This document shows, in pieces, positions 1-5,595 of a stretch of 12,430 nt of DNA. Each line of letters starts with the position of its first letter. Positions within the stretch are counted from its first letter, which is position 1. Position numbers and translations under genes: made by a program. The stretch covers positions 1 to 12,430 of the forward strand of contig CAJMEU010000083.1 of assembly GCA_905212515.1 (NCBI GenBank), written 5' to 3'. Under the pieces are notes generated by a model that did not search any database, was not told the DNA's origin, and worked only from the letters and a program-made list of their open reading frames with translations. This DNA is from an uncultured Oscillospiraceae bacterium (GTDB lineage: Bacteria; Bacillota; Clostridia; Oscillospirales; Ruminococcaceae).

Positions 1-22
1 CCCCCCCCCCCGACGCTCTTTG

Positions 23-48
23 CTACTTTCTCAACGCTGAGAAAGTAG
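23..48. repeat. Perfect 10-bp inverted repeat
   Basis: CTACTTTCTC at 23-32 is exactly complementary to GAGAAAGTAG at 39-48, with a 6-nt loop (AACGCT). No T-tract follows on either strand, so it is not a standard terminator. It could be a dispersed intergenic repeat or the end of a transcript from outside the window. Its role is unknown. Confidence 0.6.
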
Positions 49-143
49 AATCCCCATCGTAAAAATAAACGTAAAACCACCCCGCGCACCTAGCCGCCGG
101 TGCCACTGTCAACCCCACGCCGCGTTTGGCCCGCACCCTCCCC

Positions 144-185
144 AAAAACAAAACCGCCCGCGGACACTTTTCCGCGGGCGGTTTT
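144..185 (-). terminator. Rho-independent terminator of the MerR gene
   Basis: A perfect 15-bp stem (150-164 paired with 171-185) with a 6-nt loop starts 9 bases beyond the regulator's stop codon. Read on the minus strand, it is followed by TTTTGTTTTT. This is a classic strong intrinsic terminator. An A-run on the other side gives it some bidirectional character. Confidence 0.92.
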
Positions 186-194
186 CTCATGTTT

Positions 195-611
195 TTAAAC
201 GTGGGCCTGAATGGCGTCGCACAGCCATCGGGCACAGCCGGGCGTGCCTGCGTCATAATACGCGGTGAACCGCTCGTCAGCCACATACATCTGCCCAAGG
301 CCCTTGTGCGCCTGGGGCGAGTACTTCGCCCAGGTGTACCCCAGCCAGTCCCTGTGCAGAGCCGCAATGCGGGCGCCCTCGGGGCCCGCCGGGCTCTCGC
401 CCGCGGCCACGGCCGCCTCCAGCGCGGCTTTGATCTGCCCCTCCAGGGCCTGCATGGCGCTGTACTGCTCTTCGCTGAGGTCCAGCAGTTTGCGGTTCGA
501 GGCGTCCACCGCCTCGTCGCCGTAGGCTTTGCGCACCTCGCTGCCGTAGGCCTTCTCGTTCTCGTCCACCAGCTTCTGCTTGAAGCCAGCAAATTTCTCG
601 CTGTCTGTCAT
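195..611 (-). CDS. Possible internal translation product: stand-alone TipAS-like domain
   Basis: An in-frame ATG at residue 116 of the MerR protein is preceded by AAAGGAGAGGGAACG, a near-ideal ribosome site with GGAG 8 nt before the ATG. Starting there would give a 138-residue protein that is just the ligand-binding domain. In Streptomyces lividans, tipA is known to make both TipAL and the internal-start product TipAS, of about the same two sizes. Part of the site encodes Lys-Gly-Glu-Gly, so it could be coincidental, but it falls exactly at the domain border. Its use here is inferred. Confidence 0.55.
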   Translation of the reverse strand: MTDSEKFAGFKQKLVDENEKAYGSEVRKAYGDEAVDASNRKLLDLSEEQYSAMQALEGQIKAALEAAVAAGESPAGPEGARIAALHRDWLGYTWAKYSPQAHKGLGQMYVADERFTAYYDAGTPGCARWLCDAIQAHV

Positions 612-956
612 CGTTCCCTCTCCTTTCTGCGTGGCAATGGTCTTGTCCAGCGTGGCCAGCAGGGCGTCCAGGTGCGCGCGCTGCTGCAGCAGGGCGCGGC
701 GGTGGCCCTCCAGGGCGGCCAGACGGTCAAAGGAAGGGGCGCGCATCAGCGCGGCAATGTCTTTCAGCGGCACGCCCAGGGCCCGGTAGAACAGGATGCC
801 CTGCAGCCTGTCCACCTCTCCGGGGCCGTACATCCGGTAGCCCGCTTCGGTGACGCGGGCCGGGCGCAGCAGGCCGATCTCATCGTACCAGTGCAGCGTG
901 CGCACCGTCACACCGGAAAGCCGGGCCAGCTGCTTTACCGTATATTCCCGTTCCAT
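195..956 (-). CDS. MerR-family regulator with TipAS effector domain
   Basis: Predicted drug-sensing transcriptional activator of 253 residues. Residues 1-70 form the MerR winged helix-turn-helix (YTVKQLARLSGVTVRTLHWYD, then GLLRPAR and GYRMYG). A coiled-coil dimer helix follows to about 110. Residues 116-253 match the TipAS antibiotic-binding domain (ending MYVADERFTAYYDAGTPG). The family includes TipAL, Mta, SkgA and AlbA, which bind thiopeptides, albicidin or other bulky hydrophobic ligands. The start at 956 is chosen for the AGGAGGGGG site 8 nt upstream; an in-frame extension to 1058 would cross the promoter. The only cysteines are 241 and 246, so covalent thiopeptide capture as in TipAL is uncertain. 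No target gene such as a transporter adjoins it, so it may control itself or a distant gene. The family assignment is firm; the ligand is unknown. Confidence 0.93.
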   Translation of the reverse strand: MEREYTVKQLARLSGVTVRTLHWYDEIGLLRPARVTEAGYRMYGPGEVDRLQGILFYRALGVPLKDIAALMRAPSFDRLAALEGHRRALLQQRAHLDALLATLDKTIATQKGEGTMTDSEKFAGFKQKLVDENEKAYGSEVRKAYGDEAVDASNRKLLDLSEEQYSAMQALEGQIKAALEAAVAAGESPAGPEGARIAALHRDWLGYTWAKYSPQAHKGLGQMYVADERFTAYYDAGTPGCARWLCDAIQAHV

Positions 957-982
957 GGCGCTTCCCCCTCCTTTGCAATGCC

Positions 983-1013
983 ATCCTACACCATCACGCA
1001 GCGTGAGGGTCAA
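983..1013 (-). promoter_or_regulatory. MerR-type promoter with 19-bp spacer and operator palindrome
   Basis: On the minus strand the -35 TTGACC (1008-1013) and -10 TAGGAT (983-988) are separated by 19 bp, the overlong spacer typical of promoters activated by MerR proteins. Inside the spacer lies the perfect palindrome TCACGC-T-GCGTGA (994-1006). It sits directly upstream of the regulator's own ribosome site, which predicts autoregulation by DNA untwisting. Confidence 0.87.
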
Positions 1014-1062
1014 GCGCTTTTTGAAAAAAATTTTGTCCGGCAGAGATTTGATCCTCATGGCC

Positions 1063-1107
1063 GCGGGCCGCCCCCGGCCCGCAGGGCCCAGCAGCCGGCC
1101 TCCGGCT
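1063..1107 (-). terminator. Two GC hairpins after udk, possible terminator region
   Basis: Just beyond the udk stop are two perfect hairpins: 1093-1098 with 1102-1107 (loop CCT), and GCGGGCC at 1063-1069 with GGCCCGC at 1076-1082. On the minus strand no T-tract follows directly; a run of T appears only near 1024-1034. The outer hairpin is followed by TGTTTTT on the plus strand, so it may instead stop antisense transcription. The direction is uncertain. Confidence 0.4.
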
Positions 1108-1112
1108 TGTTT

Positions 1113-1730
1113 TTACGCGCCGGCCAGGTGGTGCTCCACCCGGCGGATGATCATGTCCAGCGCCACAGCGTTTTTGCCGCCCTCGGGCACGATGACGTCC
1201 GCATGGCGCTTTGAAGGCTCCACGAACTGCTCGTGCATGGGCTTCACCGTGGTCAGGTACTGGGCCACCACGCTCTCCAGGCTGCGGCCGCGCTTTTTCA
1301 CGTCCCGCACCACCCGGCGCAGGATGCGCACGTCCGCGTCCGTGTCCACAAAAATTTTGATGTCCATCATGTCCCGCAGCTTTTTGTCGGCAAAGATGAG
1401 GATCCCCTCGATGATGATCACGCTGGTGGGCGCCACCAGCAGCGTCTCATTGGAGCGGTTGTGCCTGGTAAAATCGTACACCGGGCAGGCGATGGTCTCG
1501 CCGCGGCGCAAGGCGGCCAGCTGCTCCACCATCAGGTCGGTGTCAAAGGCGTCGGGGTGGTCGTAGTTCAGCTTGCAGCGCTCGTCATAGGTAAGCTCGT
1601 CGTGGCGCTTATAGTAATTGTCGTGGCTGATGACGGACACGTCCGGGCCGAAGCGCTCTTTCAGTTTGCGGGTGAGGGTGGTCTTGCCGCTGCCGGTGCC
1701 CCCGGCGATGCCGATGATGATACTGTCCAT
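1113..1730 (-). CDS. udk: Uridine kinase
   Basis: Phosphorylates uridine and cytidine to UMP and CMP (pyrimidine salvage, cytosol). At 205 residues it has normal length. It shows the P-loop GGTGSGKTT (10-18), the nucleoside-binding HDNYY (36-40), NYDHPDAFD (55-63), PVYDFTRHNR (83-92), IEGIL (107-111), the lid arginines RRVVRDVKKRGRS (138-150), and the C-terminal YLTTVKPMHEQFVEPSK (158-174). The start has GAGAGGG about 8 nt upstream. It lies 13 bp after the stop of the YhcH-family gene on the same strand, so the two are probably co-transcribed. No key residue is missing. Confidence 0.96.
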   Translation of the reverse strand: MDSIIIGIAGGTGSGKTTLTRKLKERFGPDVSVISHDNYYKRHDELTYDERCKLNYDHPDAFDTDLMVEQLAALRRGETIACPVYDFTRHNRSNETLLVAPTSVIIIEGILIFADKKLRDMMDIKIFVDTDADVRILRRVVRDVKKRGRSLESVVAQYLTTVKPMHEQFVEPSKRHADVIVPEGGKNAVALDMIIRRVEHHLAGA

Positions 1731-1743
1731 GGCGCATTCCCTC

Positions 1744-2193
1744 TCAGTATTTCACTTTGAACACGGCCTTGCGCAGGGCCTCGCATCCCTCGGCGCGCAC
1801 GTCGGGCTTGTGGGGTTCCTCCACCATGAAGACGGCGAAACGGCCCGGCGAAAGCACCAGGGCGGCGCTGGTGGCGGCGTCCCACAGGGCCGTGTCGGCG
1901 GCCTCGTCGTAGGGCTCGCGGGCGGTCAGCTCGCCCAGGGCCGCCTCGGCCAGCTCGCTGCCCTCCAGCACCACATGGATGTCCATGTAGCGGCTGTGGG
2001 TCTCGAAGGGGGCGTCCTCGGCCGGGCCGGGCGTGCGCGGGCCCACGGTGACGTATACGTCGTCACCGTCGATGTCCGTGCGGCCGTCGGGCAGGCCGTC
2101 CAGGCCGTTTTCGTCGATATAGGCGATGGCCTTGTCCAAATTGTCGAACAGGCCGTAGTACTGGTTCAGGTTTTCCAAGTCGTCAAAGATCAT
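1744..2193 (-). CDS. YhcH/YjgK/YiaL family protein
   Basis: A 149-residue cupin-like sugar protein (DUF386 group). Family members include E. coli YhcH/NanQ, an N-acetylneuraminate anomerase, and EbgC, a beta-galactosidase partner. Conserved signs are FETHSRYMDIHVVLEG (63-78, with the His and Asp of the metal/sugar pocket), SPGRFAVFMVEEPHKP (115-130), and the closing KAVFKVKY. The start at 2193 is preceded by GAGGGAG at good spacing; the frame stays open far upstream but only as a shadow of the DUF2804 gene. It is 47 bp after the DUF2804 stop and 13 bp before udk. The substrate cannot be deduced. Sugar anomerisation is a reasonable guess given the ROK-like kinase upstream. Confidence 0.88.
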   Translation of the reverse strand: MIFDDLENLNQYYGLFDNLDKAIAYIDENGLDGLPDGRTDIDGDDVYVTVGPRTPGPAEDAPFETHSRYMDIHVVLEGSELAEAALGELTAREPYDEAADTALWDAATSAALVLSPGRFAVFMVEEPHKPDVRAEGCEALRKAVFKVKY

Positions 2194-2217
2194 ACAGTCT
2201 CCCTCGCTTTCTGCCTT

Positions 2218-2226
2218 AGTATAGCA
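2218..2226 (-). promoter_or_regulatory. Possible extended -10 promoter for the YhcH-udk pair
   Basis: In the 47-bp gap after DUF2804 the minus strand reads TGCTATACT, a good extended -10 element placed about 25 bp before the YhcH start. The -35 region is poor. It could give this pair expression independent of DUF2804. Confidence 0.4.
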
Positions 2227-2240
2227 AAAACGCGCGGATT

Positions 2241-3242
2241 TTACCAGTTGTTCACCGCGTGTTCGGCAAAAGCGGGCAGATTTTCCACCTGCAGCCTCCG
2301 CCCGTCGTCCAGCACGGCCGTGCCCGAAAAGCCGCCGAACATCTGGTGGCAGCAGTTGTTCACGAACAGCACCTTCAGGCGGGTGGTGCGGTCGTAGCTG
2401 GGGGTGAGGGTGAGGTCCAGCCGGCCCTCCTCGTCCCGCAGGCGCCAGGGGTCCATGTAGGCGCCGTCCCGTTCGAAGCGCACGGGGCCCAGTTTGGAAA
2501 AGCCGCCGTCGTAAAACAGCATGTTTTCCGTGGCCTGGCTGGTGTTGCCGAAACCTGTGCCCAGGTTGAAGCCGAACAGTTTCCCTTCCACCAGCCCCGT
2601 GCCGTTGGACCAGTACCATTCGTTGTGGAAGGGCCACACGCCCCGACCCCAATCCAGCAGGCCGTAGGCGTCCTCGCCGAAGGTGTAGGTCTTGCCCCCG
2701 TACACGGCGCGGCCACGGGCGGCCATGCAGTTGATCTTGTGGTTGTAGTAAAAGGCCGTTTTGTACTCGTCAAAGGGGATATGGATGACCAGCGAGTGCG
2801 GGTTTTTGCGCGTCAGGGTGATCTCGGCCTCAAACCCCTTGGCGGCAAAGGCAAGGGTGCGCACGTCGCCGCTTGTTTTGAACCGCAGGTAGAATCCGCC
2901 CTTGTCGTAGCACACGTCGCTGTCCGCCTCGGCGTTTTCCGGCAGATGCAGCCGGCCGAAGGGCAGCGCCAGGATCTTGTTGAGGTCGGCGATCATCTCG
3001 CCCGTCTTGAAATTGAACAGCATCACCCCCACCTGCCCCGCGTAGGACGCGTGGCCGTAGGTGAACTGCAAACATTTCTCCCCGTCCGACACCTGATAAA
3101 AATCCCATTCCTTGATGCGGTAAAACGGCGCTTTGATATCCCCCCGGCGGTAGGTGCACACCGACCGCTCGGACCAGCCGGGCGTGATGGCGCCCCGGGC
3201 GTCCAGCACCGGCGCGGGCTGGGTGATGTGGCGTTCTTCCAT
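2241..3242 (-). CDS. DUF2804 family protein
   Basis: A 333-residue soluble protein with no signal peptide, recognised as DUF2804 from its layout: ITQPAPVLDARGAITPGWS near the N-terminus, then KEWDFYQV, HASYAG, DYGLLDWGRGVWPFHNEWYWSNGTG-like core (here YGLLDWGRGVWPFHNEWYW), FGFNLGTGFGN, and a beta-rich end with CCHQMFGGFSG. The family is common in gut Firmicutes and its biochemical role is not established; the fold is probably a beta-rich, lipocalin-like barrel. The start at 3242 is set by AAAGGAGGG 8 nt upstream; a longer frame to 3296 lacks such a site. It is first in a likely operon with the YhcH-family gene and udk. A weak -10 (TAAAAT at 3275-3280) precedes it. Confidence 0.85.
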   Translation of the reverse strand: MEERHITQPAPVLDARGAITPGWSERSVCTYRRGDIKAPFYRIKEWDFYQVSDGEKCLQFTYGHASYAGQVGVMLFNFKTGEMIADLNKILALPFGRLHLPENAEADSDVCYDKGGFYLRFKTSGDVRTLAFAAKGFEAEITLTRKNPHSLVIHIPFDEYKTAFYYNHKINCMAARGRAVYGGKTYTFGEDAYGLLDWGRGVWPFHNEWYWSNGTGLVEGKLFGFNLGTGFGNTSQATENMLFYDGGFSKLGPVRFERDGAYMDPWRLRDEEGRLDLTLTPSYDRTTRLKVLFVNNCCHQMFGGFSGTAVLDDGRRLQVENLPAFAEHAVNNW

Positions 3243-3350
3243 AAAAAATCCCTCCTTTGTCCCCATCTTACCATATTTTATGGGCGCAGATTCCACAAAA
3301 AAGCGCCTTTTCTTTTGTCATAAGGATACTGTGCTTGTTTTTTTCCATAG

Positions 3351-3390
3351 AAAAACCCCTCTTTTTGCATCAAAAGAGGGGTTTTTTCTT
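3351..3390 (-). terminator. Terminator of the ROK-like gene
   Basis: A perfect 15-bp stem (3351-3365 with 3372-3386, loop TGCATC) with CCCCTC/GAGGGG at its core and A/T runs on both flanks. Read on the minus strand it ends the kinase-like transcript before DUF2804. It can work in both directions. Confidence 0.88.
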
Positions 3391-3406
3391 TATTTTCGCC
3401 AAAATA

Positions 3407-3426
3407 TTTGTTAACATTTGTTAACA
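3407..3426. repeat. Tandem 10-bp repeat with GTTAAC
   Basis: TTTGTTAACA occurs twice back to back, so two GTTAAC palindromes sit exactly 10 bp (one helical turn) apart. It lies between the ROK-like stop codon and its terminator. It may be a protein-binding site or chance in AT-rich DNA. Confidence 0.6.
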
Positions 3427-3438
3427 TCCAGTAAAACT

Positions 3439-4839
3439 TCACTTCACCTCGGGCAGGGAGGCTGCCGCGGCCGACTGGCCCACGCGGCGGGTCTTTTCGT
3501 CCGGGGCCTCGGGGCGGAATTTCACGTCCGGGTACTCCTCGTCCATCACGCGGGAGGCCACGTCCATGATGATGTCGCCGCCCTGGCCGGACATCACGCG
3601 GCCCATCATCTGCACATGGCGGATGTCATAAAACATGGCGTACAGCGCCAGGGTGTGGCCCAGGTACACGCCGATGCTCTCGTACACTTTTTTGGCGCGC
3701 TCGTCGCCGGCGGCCATCAGGGCCTGCACCTCTTTCAGCTTCTCGGCCGGGCTGGCGCCCGTCAGCTCGATGCCGGCGCGGGGCGCCAGCTTGATGACGG
3801 AATCCTGGCTGAAGTATTTGACGCCGCAGCCGATGTCGCCGCTCCACTCGTCCTCCATGGCCCCGGGCTGGCCGTCCACGGGGGCGAAGGCCAGCTCGTT
3901 CAGCCAGCCGCAGATGTTGCCGTCCGCGTCCACATAGCCCACGGCCTCGGACGTGCCCATGGCGATTCCCATGATGCCGTTCTCGGAAAGGCCCATGGCC
4001 CCTGCCAGGGCCGACACGTCGCCGTCGTTGGCCACCACCACGGGGATGTCGTAGCCCAGGCTGTCGGACAGGGCCTTGGCCGCGCGGGTGTAGATGTTTT
4101 TCACCTTTTTGTCGAATTCGTCCTTGGGCACCTTCAGGAACAGGGACGCCACCATGCACTTGTTGTCGATGTACACGCCGGCGGAGGACACGCCGATGCC
4201 GTCCACGTGGCCGCCCTTTTCCAAAATTTTCGCCGCGGCGGTGTGGAAGGCGGCCAGGATGCCCTGGTAGTGATAATCCGGGTTTTCGATGGTTTTGGGG
4301 AACCAGACCACTTCTTCGCTGTACACCGGCTCGCCGTCGATGACGGCGGACACTTTGCGGTCGGACCCGCCGGCGTCAAAGCCGATGCGGCCGCCATTGG
4401 TGTGCCGGCCAATGGCCTCGGCGCGCTGGCAGGCGGTGGGCTTTGCCTCGTAGGGCACGCTTTTCACCACGAAATCAGTCTCGTACACGTTCTCCATGAA
4501 CTCTTTGTCAAACTGGCGGCTGCCGCCCTGGGCATAGGCCGCCTTGACGGCGGCGGCCACGCCGTCGTCGCCGCAGATGGTCACCTTGAAGCCGCCCCAG
4601 CTCCACAAAAGGAACTTGACCAGCCGGTCCACATAATAGGCGTCGGCCGCGGCCATGTCGGGCGTGCCGTAGATCTTCGTCTCATAGATGCCGACCTGCC
4701 CGGCCGAGCGCTCCACCGCGATGCACAGCGGCTTCTGCGCGCCCTTTGCATAGCTTTGGAAGAAGGCGCCCAGGGGCACGAAGCCCGGGTCCAACTGGGG
4801 CAGGTTCTTCACAGGGATATCCACATTGAGGAATTTCAT
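3439..4839 (-). CDS. ROK/ASKHA-fold sugar kinase-like protein
   Basis: A 466-residue cytosolic protein whose C-terminal two thirds resemble ROK-type sugar kinases: phosphate-1 loop GFDAGGSDRK (153-162), GVSSAG (216-221), a catalytic-type Asp in VVVANDGDVSALAG (267-280), phosphate-2 loop GIAMGTSEAVGYV (291-303), and MMGRVMSGQGGDII (411-424). Residues 1-150 are an extra N-terminal part of unknown function (typical ROK kinases are near 300 residues). The ROK zinc motif CxCGxxGC is absent; EDEWSGDIGCG (329-339) stands in its place. It probably phosphorylates a hexose or related sugar, but the substrate is unknown and a non-kinase role is possible. The start has AAGGAG about 10 nt upstream. It is a single gene with its own promoter and terminator. 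Confidence 0.78.
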   Translation of the reverse strand: MKFLNVDIPVKNLPQLDPGFVPLGAFFQSYAKGAQKPLCIAVERSAGQVGIYETKIYGTPDMAAADAYYVDRLVKFLLWSWGGFKVTICGDDGVAAAVKAAYAQGGSRQFDKEFMENVYETDFVVKSVPYEAKPTACQRAEAIGRHTNGGRIGFDAGGSDRKVSAVIDGEPVYSEEVVWFPKTIENPDYHYQGILAAFHTAAAKILEKGGHVDGIGVSSAGVYIDNKCMVASLFLKVPKDEFDKKVKNIYTRAAKALSDSLGYDIPVVVANDGDVSALAGAMGLSENGIMGIAMGTSEAVGYVDADGNICGWLNELAFAPVDGQPGAMEDEWSGDIGCGVKYFSQDSVIKLAPRAGIELTGASPAEKLKEVQALMAAGDERAKKVYESIGVYLGHTLALYAMFYDIRHVQMMGRVMSGQGGDIIMDVASRVMDEEYPDVKFRPEAPDEKTRRVGQSAAAASLPEVK

Positions 4840-4872
4840 AGGACAGTCTCTCCTTTTTTCATCTTTTTTGCA

Positions 4873-4924
4873 GTCCGGACGCGCCGGACCCCGCTTCCCG
4901 CATCGGCTGCGCGCGGCGCGCGCA
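4873..4924 (-). other. Two GC hairpins in the kinase leader
   Basis: In the predicted 5' leader two perfect stems appear: GTCCGG/CCGGAC (4873-4878 with 4884-4889, 5-nt loop) and TGCGCGC/GCGCGCA (4908-4914 with 4918-4924, 3-nt loop). The second is also an alternating GC tract. They may affect mRNA stability. No riboswitch class is recognised. Confidence 0.45.
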
Positions 4925-4937
4925 TTTTCATGATTTT

Positions 4938-4946
4938 ATTGTAGCA
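4938..4946 (-). promoter_or_regulatory. Extended -10 promoter of the ROK-like gene
   Basis: On the minus strand, TGCTACAAT is an extended -10 (TGn plus TACAAT) about 100 bp before the start codon. No good -35 hexamer lies 17 bp upstream, which fits an extended -10 promoter. The GC-rich leader follows. Confidence 0.6.
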
Positions 4947-4984
4947 CAAGGCGCCGCCCCTGGCTTGTTTTCAATGTGTCCCTT

Positions 4985-5021
4985 TTTTGCACTTTTTGCC
5001 CTTTTGCCGCAGTTGGCAAAA
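4985..5021. promoter_or_regulatory. Cluster of TTTTGC motifs, possible operator
   Basis: TTTTGC occurs at 4985-4990, 4994-4999 and 5002-5007, and its inverse GCAAAA at 5016-5021. TTTTGCC (5002-5008) and GGCAAAA (5015-5021) form a perfect 7-bp dyad. The cluster sits between the divergent promoters of the kinase-like gene and the 127-residue gene. A regulator site is possible but unproven. Confidence 0.35.
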
Positions 5022-5063
5022 AAGCGCGGCGGATCTTCGTGCAAAATCGGACCTGTCCCCATC

Positions 5064-5092
5064 TTGCCTGCCCGGGTGTTTTGCTTTATCAT
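5064..5092 (+). promoter_or_regulatory. Promoter of the small membrane-anchored gene
   Basis: -35 TTGCCT (5064-5069), a 17-bp spacer, and -10 TATCAT (5087-5092), about 30 bp before the GTG start. This is a good match to a housekeeping sigma promoter. Confidence 0.72.
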
Positions 5093-5121
5093 AGAAGTAT
5101 CATCGGAGAGGGGGCCTTGTC

Positions 5122-5505
5122 GTGCGCAAAAAATATTCGTGGCTGCTGGCGCTGCTGCCCGGCGTGGCGCTGCTGGGCGCGCTGCTGTGGGCCGTGCAGC
5201 CCTTCCCCAGCGTATGGAACGTGACGGTGGCGCGGTATGACGCCGAGACCGGCCGGGCGAAGGTAAACGACATCTGGGCGGGCGACCGGGCGCCGGGCGT
5301 ATCGCAGTACGTGCTGTACTTAAAGCCAAAGGGCACGTTAAAAACGGTGAGCGGGCAAACGGTGCCCACGGCCGAGCTGGTTCCCGGCGATATTTTGGAC
5401 GTGACGGCGATGGGCACCACCCAGTCCTTCCAATACGCGCCCGTTGAGCCCACGCCGGCGGGGTTTGTGAAGATCCGCTCCATCCGCCTGCACGACAGGA
5501 AATAG
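5122..5505 (+). CDS. Small membrane-anchored hypothetical protein
   Basis: A 127-residue protein with a positive N-terminus (RKK) and one hydrophobic segment at about 6-25 that ends in Trp-Ala rather than a lipobox, so it is probably a signal anchor or uncleaved signal. The remaining 100 residues are predicted extracellular and beta-rich (NVTVARYDAETGRAKV, VLYLKP, GDILDVTAMG, VKIRSIRL), which suggests a small beta-barrel like some DUF3221-type secreted proteins; that is only a resemblance. The start is GTG with GGAGAGGGGG upstream. It is flanked by its own promoter and converges on mgsA, so it is monocistronic. I do not recognise the family and assign no function. Confidence 0.75.
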   Translation: MRKKYSWLLALLPGVALLGALLWAVQPFPSVWNVTVARYDAETGRAKVNDIWAGDRAPGVSQYVLYLKPKGTLKTVSGQTVPTAELVPGDILDVTAMGTTQSFQYAPVEPTPAGFVKIRSIRLHDRK

Positions 5506-5511
5506 AGAAAG

Positions 5512-5543
5512 GCCGGCAGCAGCCCCCGGGGGCCGCTGCCGGC
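5512..5543 (-). terminator. Outer hairpin between convergent genes
   Basis: GCCGGCAGC (5512-5520) pairs perfectly with GCTGCCGGC (5535-5543), with further CCCCC/GGGGG pairing inside. The A-C mismatch on the plus strand becomes G-U on the minus strand. A short CCTTTCT follows in the minus direction. It begins 7 bp after the stop of the plus-strand gene and may act as a back-up barrier for both transcripts. Confidence 0.5.
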
Positions 5544-5548
5544 ACAAA

Positions 5549-5581
5549 GCAAAAGGCGCCCAGGCTTTGCCTGGACGCCTT
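5549..5581 (-). terminator. Terminator of the minD-like/mgsA operon
   Basis: A 13-bp stem (5553-5565 with 5569-5581, loop of 3). On the minus strand all positions pair, with one G-U, and the stem runs into TTTTGCTTT. It starts 14 bp after the mgsA stop codon. On the plus strand the same position is a C-A mismatch, so it is tuned to mgsA transcripts. Confidence 0.82.
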
Positions 5582-5595
5582 ATTCATCCGACTAT

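Larger units (their letters stand above)
1..194. other. Gene-free left edge
   Basis: No credible gene lies here. The window opens with a run of 11 C. It then has a perfect 10-bp inverted repeat (listed separately) and, from about 144, the terminator of the gene to the right. The long minus-strand open frame across this stretch is rich in Arg, Pro and Trp and has no family resemblance, so I do not treat it as coding. Confidence 0.6.

Noticed and set aside
1..11. Poly-C run as a phase-variable tract
   Set aside because: It lies at the window edge and is not in or before a visible gene, so no switching can be argued.
957..1058. N-terminal extension of the MerR protein
   Set aside because: Would include the promoter and operator, and MerR homology starts at MEREYTVKQLARLSG.
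126..1214. Long plus-strand frame over the MerR gene
   Set aside because: Runs through the terminator, the regulator and its promoter, with no ribosome site or family resemblance.
2194..2652. N-terminal extension of the YhcH-family protein
   Set aside because: Arg/Gly-rich out-of-frame reading of DUF2804; the ribosome site supports 2193.
2259..3323. Long plus-strand frame opposite DUF2804
   Set aside because: Shadow of the minus-strand gene, with no start signal and antisense-type composition.
3418..4944. 508-codon plus-strand open frame opposite the ROK-like gene
   Set aside because: Composition dominated by His, Val, Gly and Ala, typical of antisense of a GC-rich gene. The opposite strand has clear kinase motifs.
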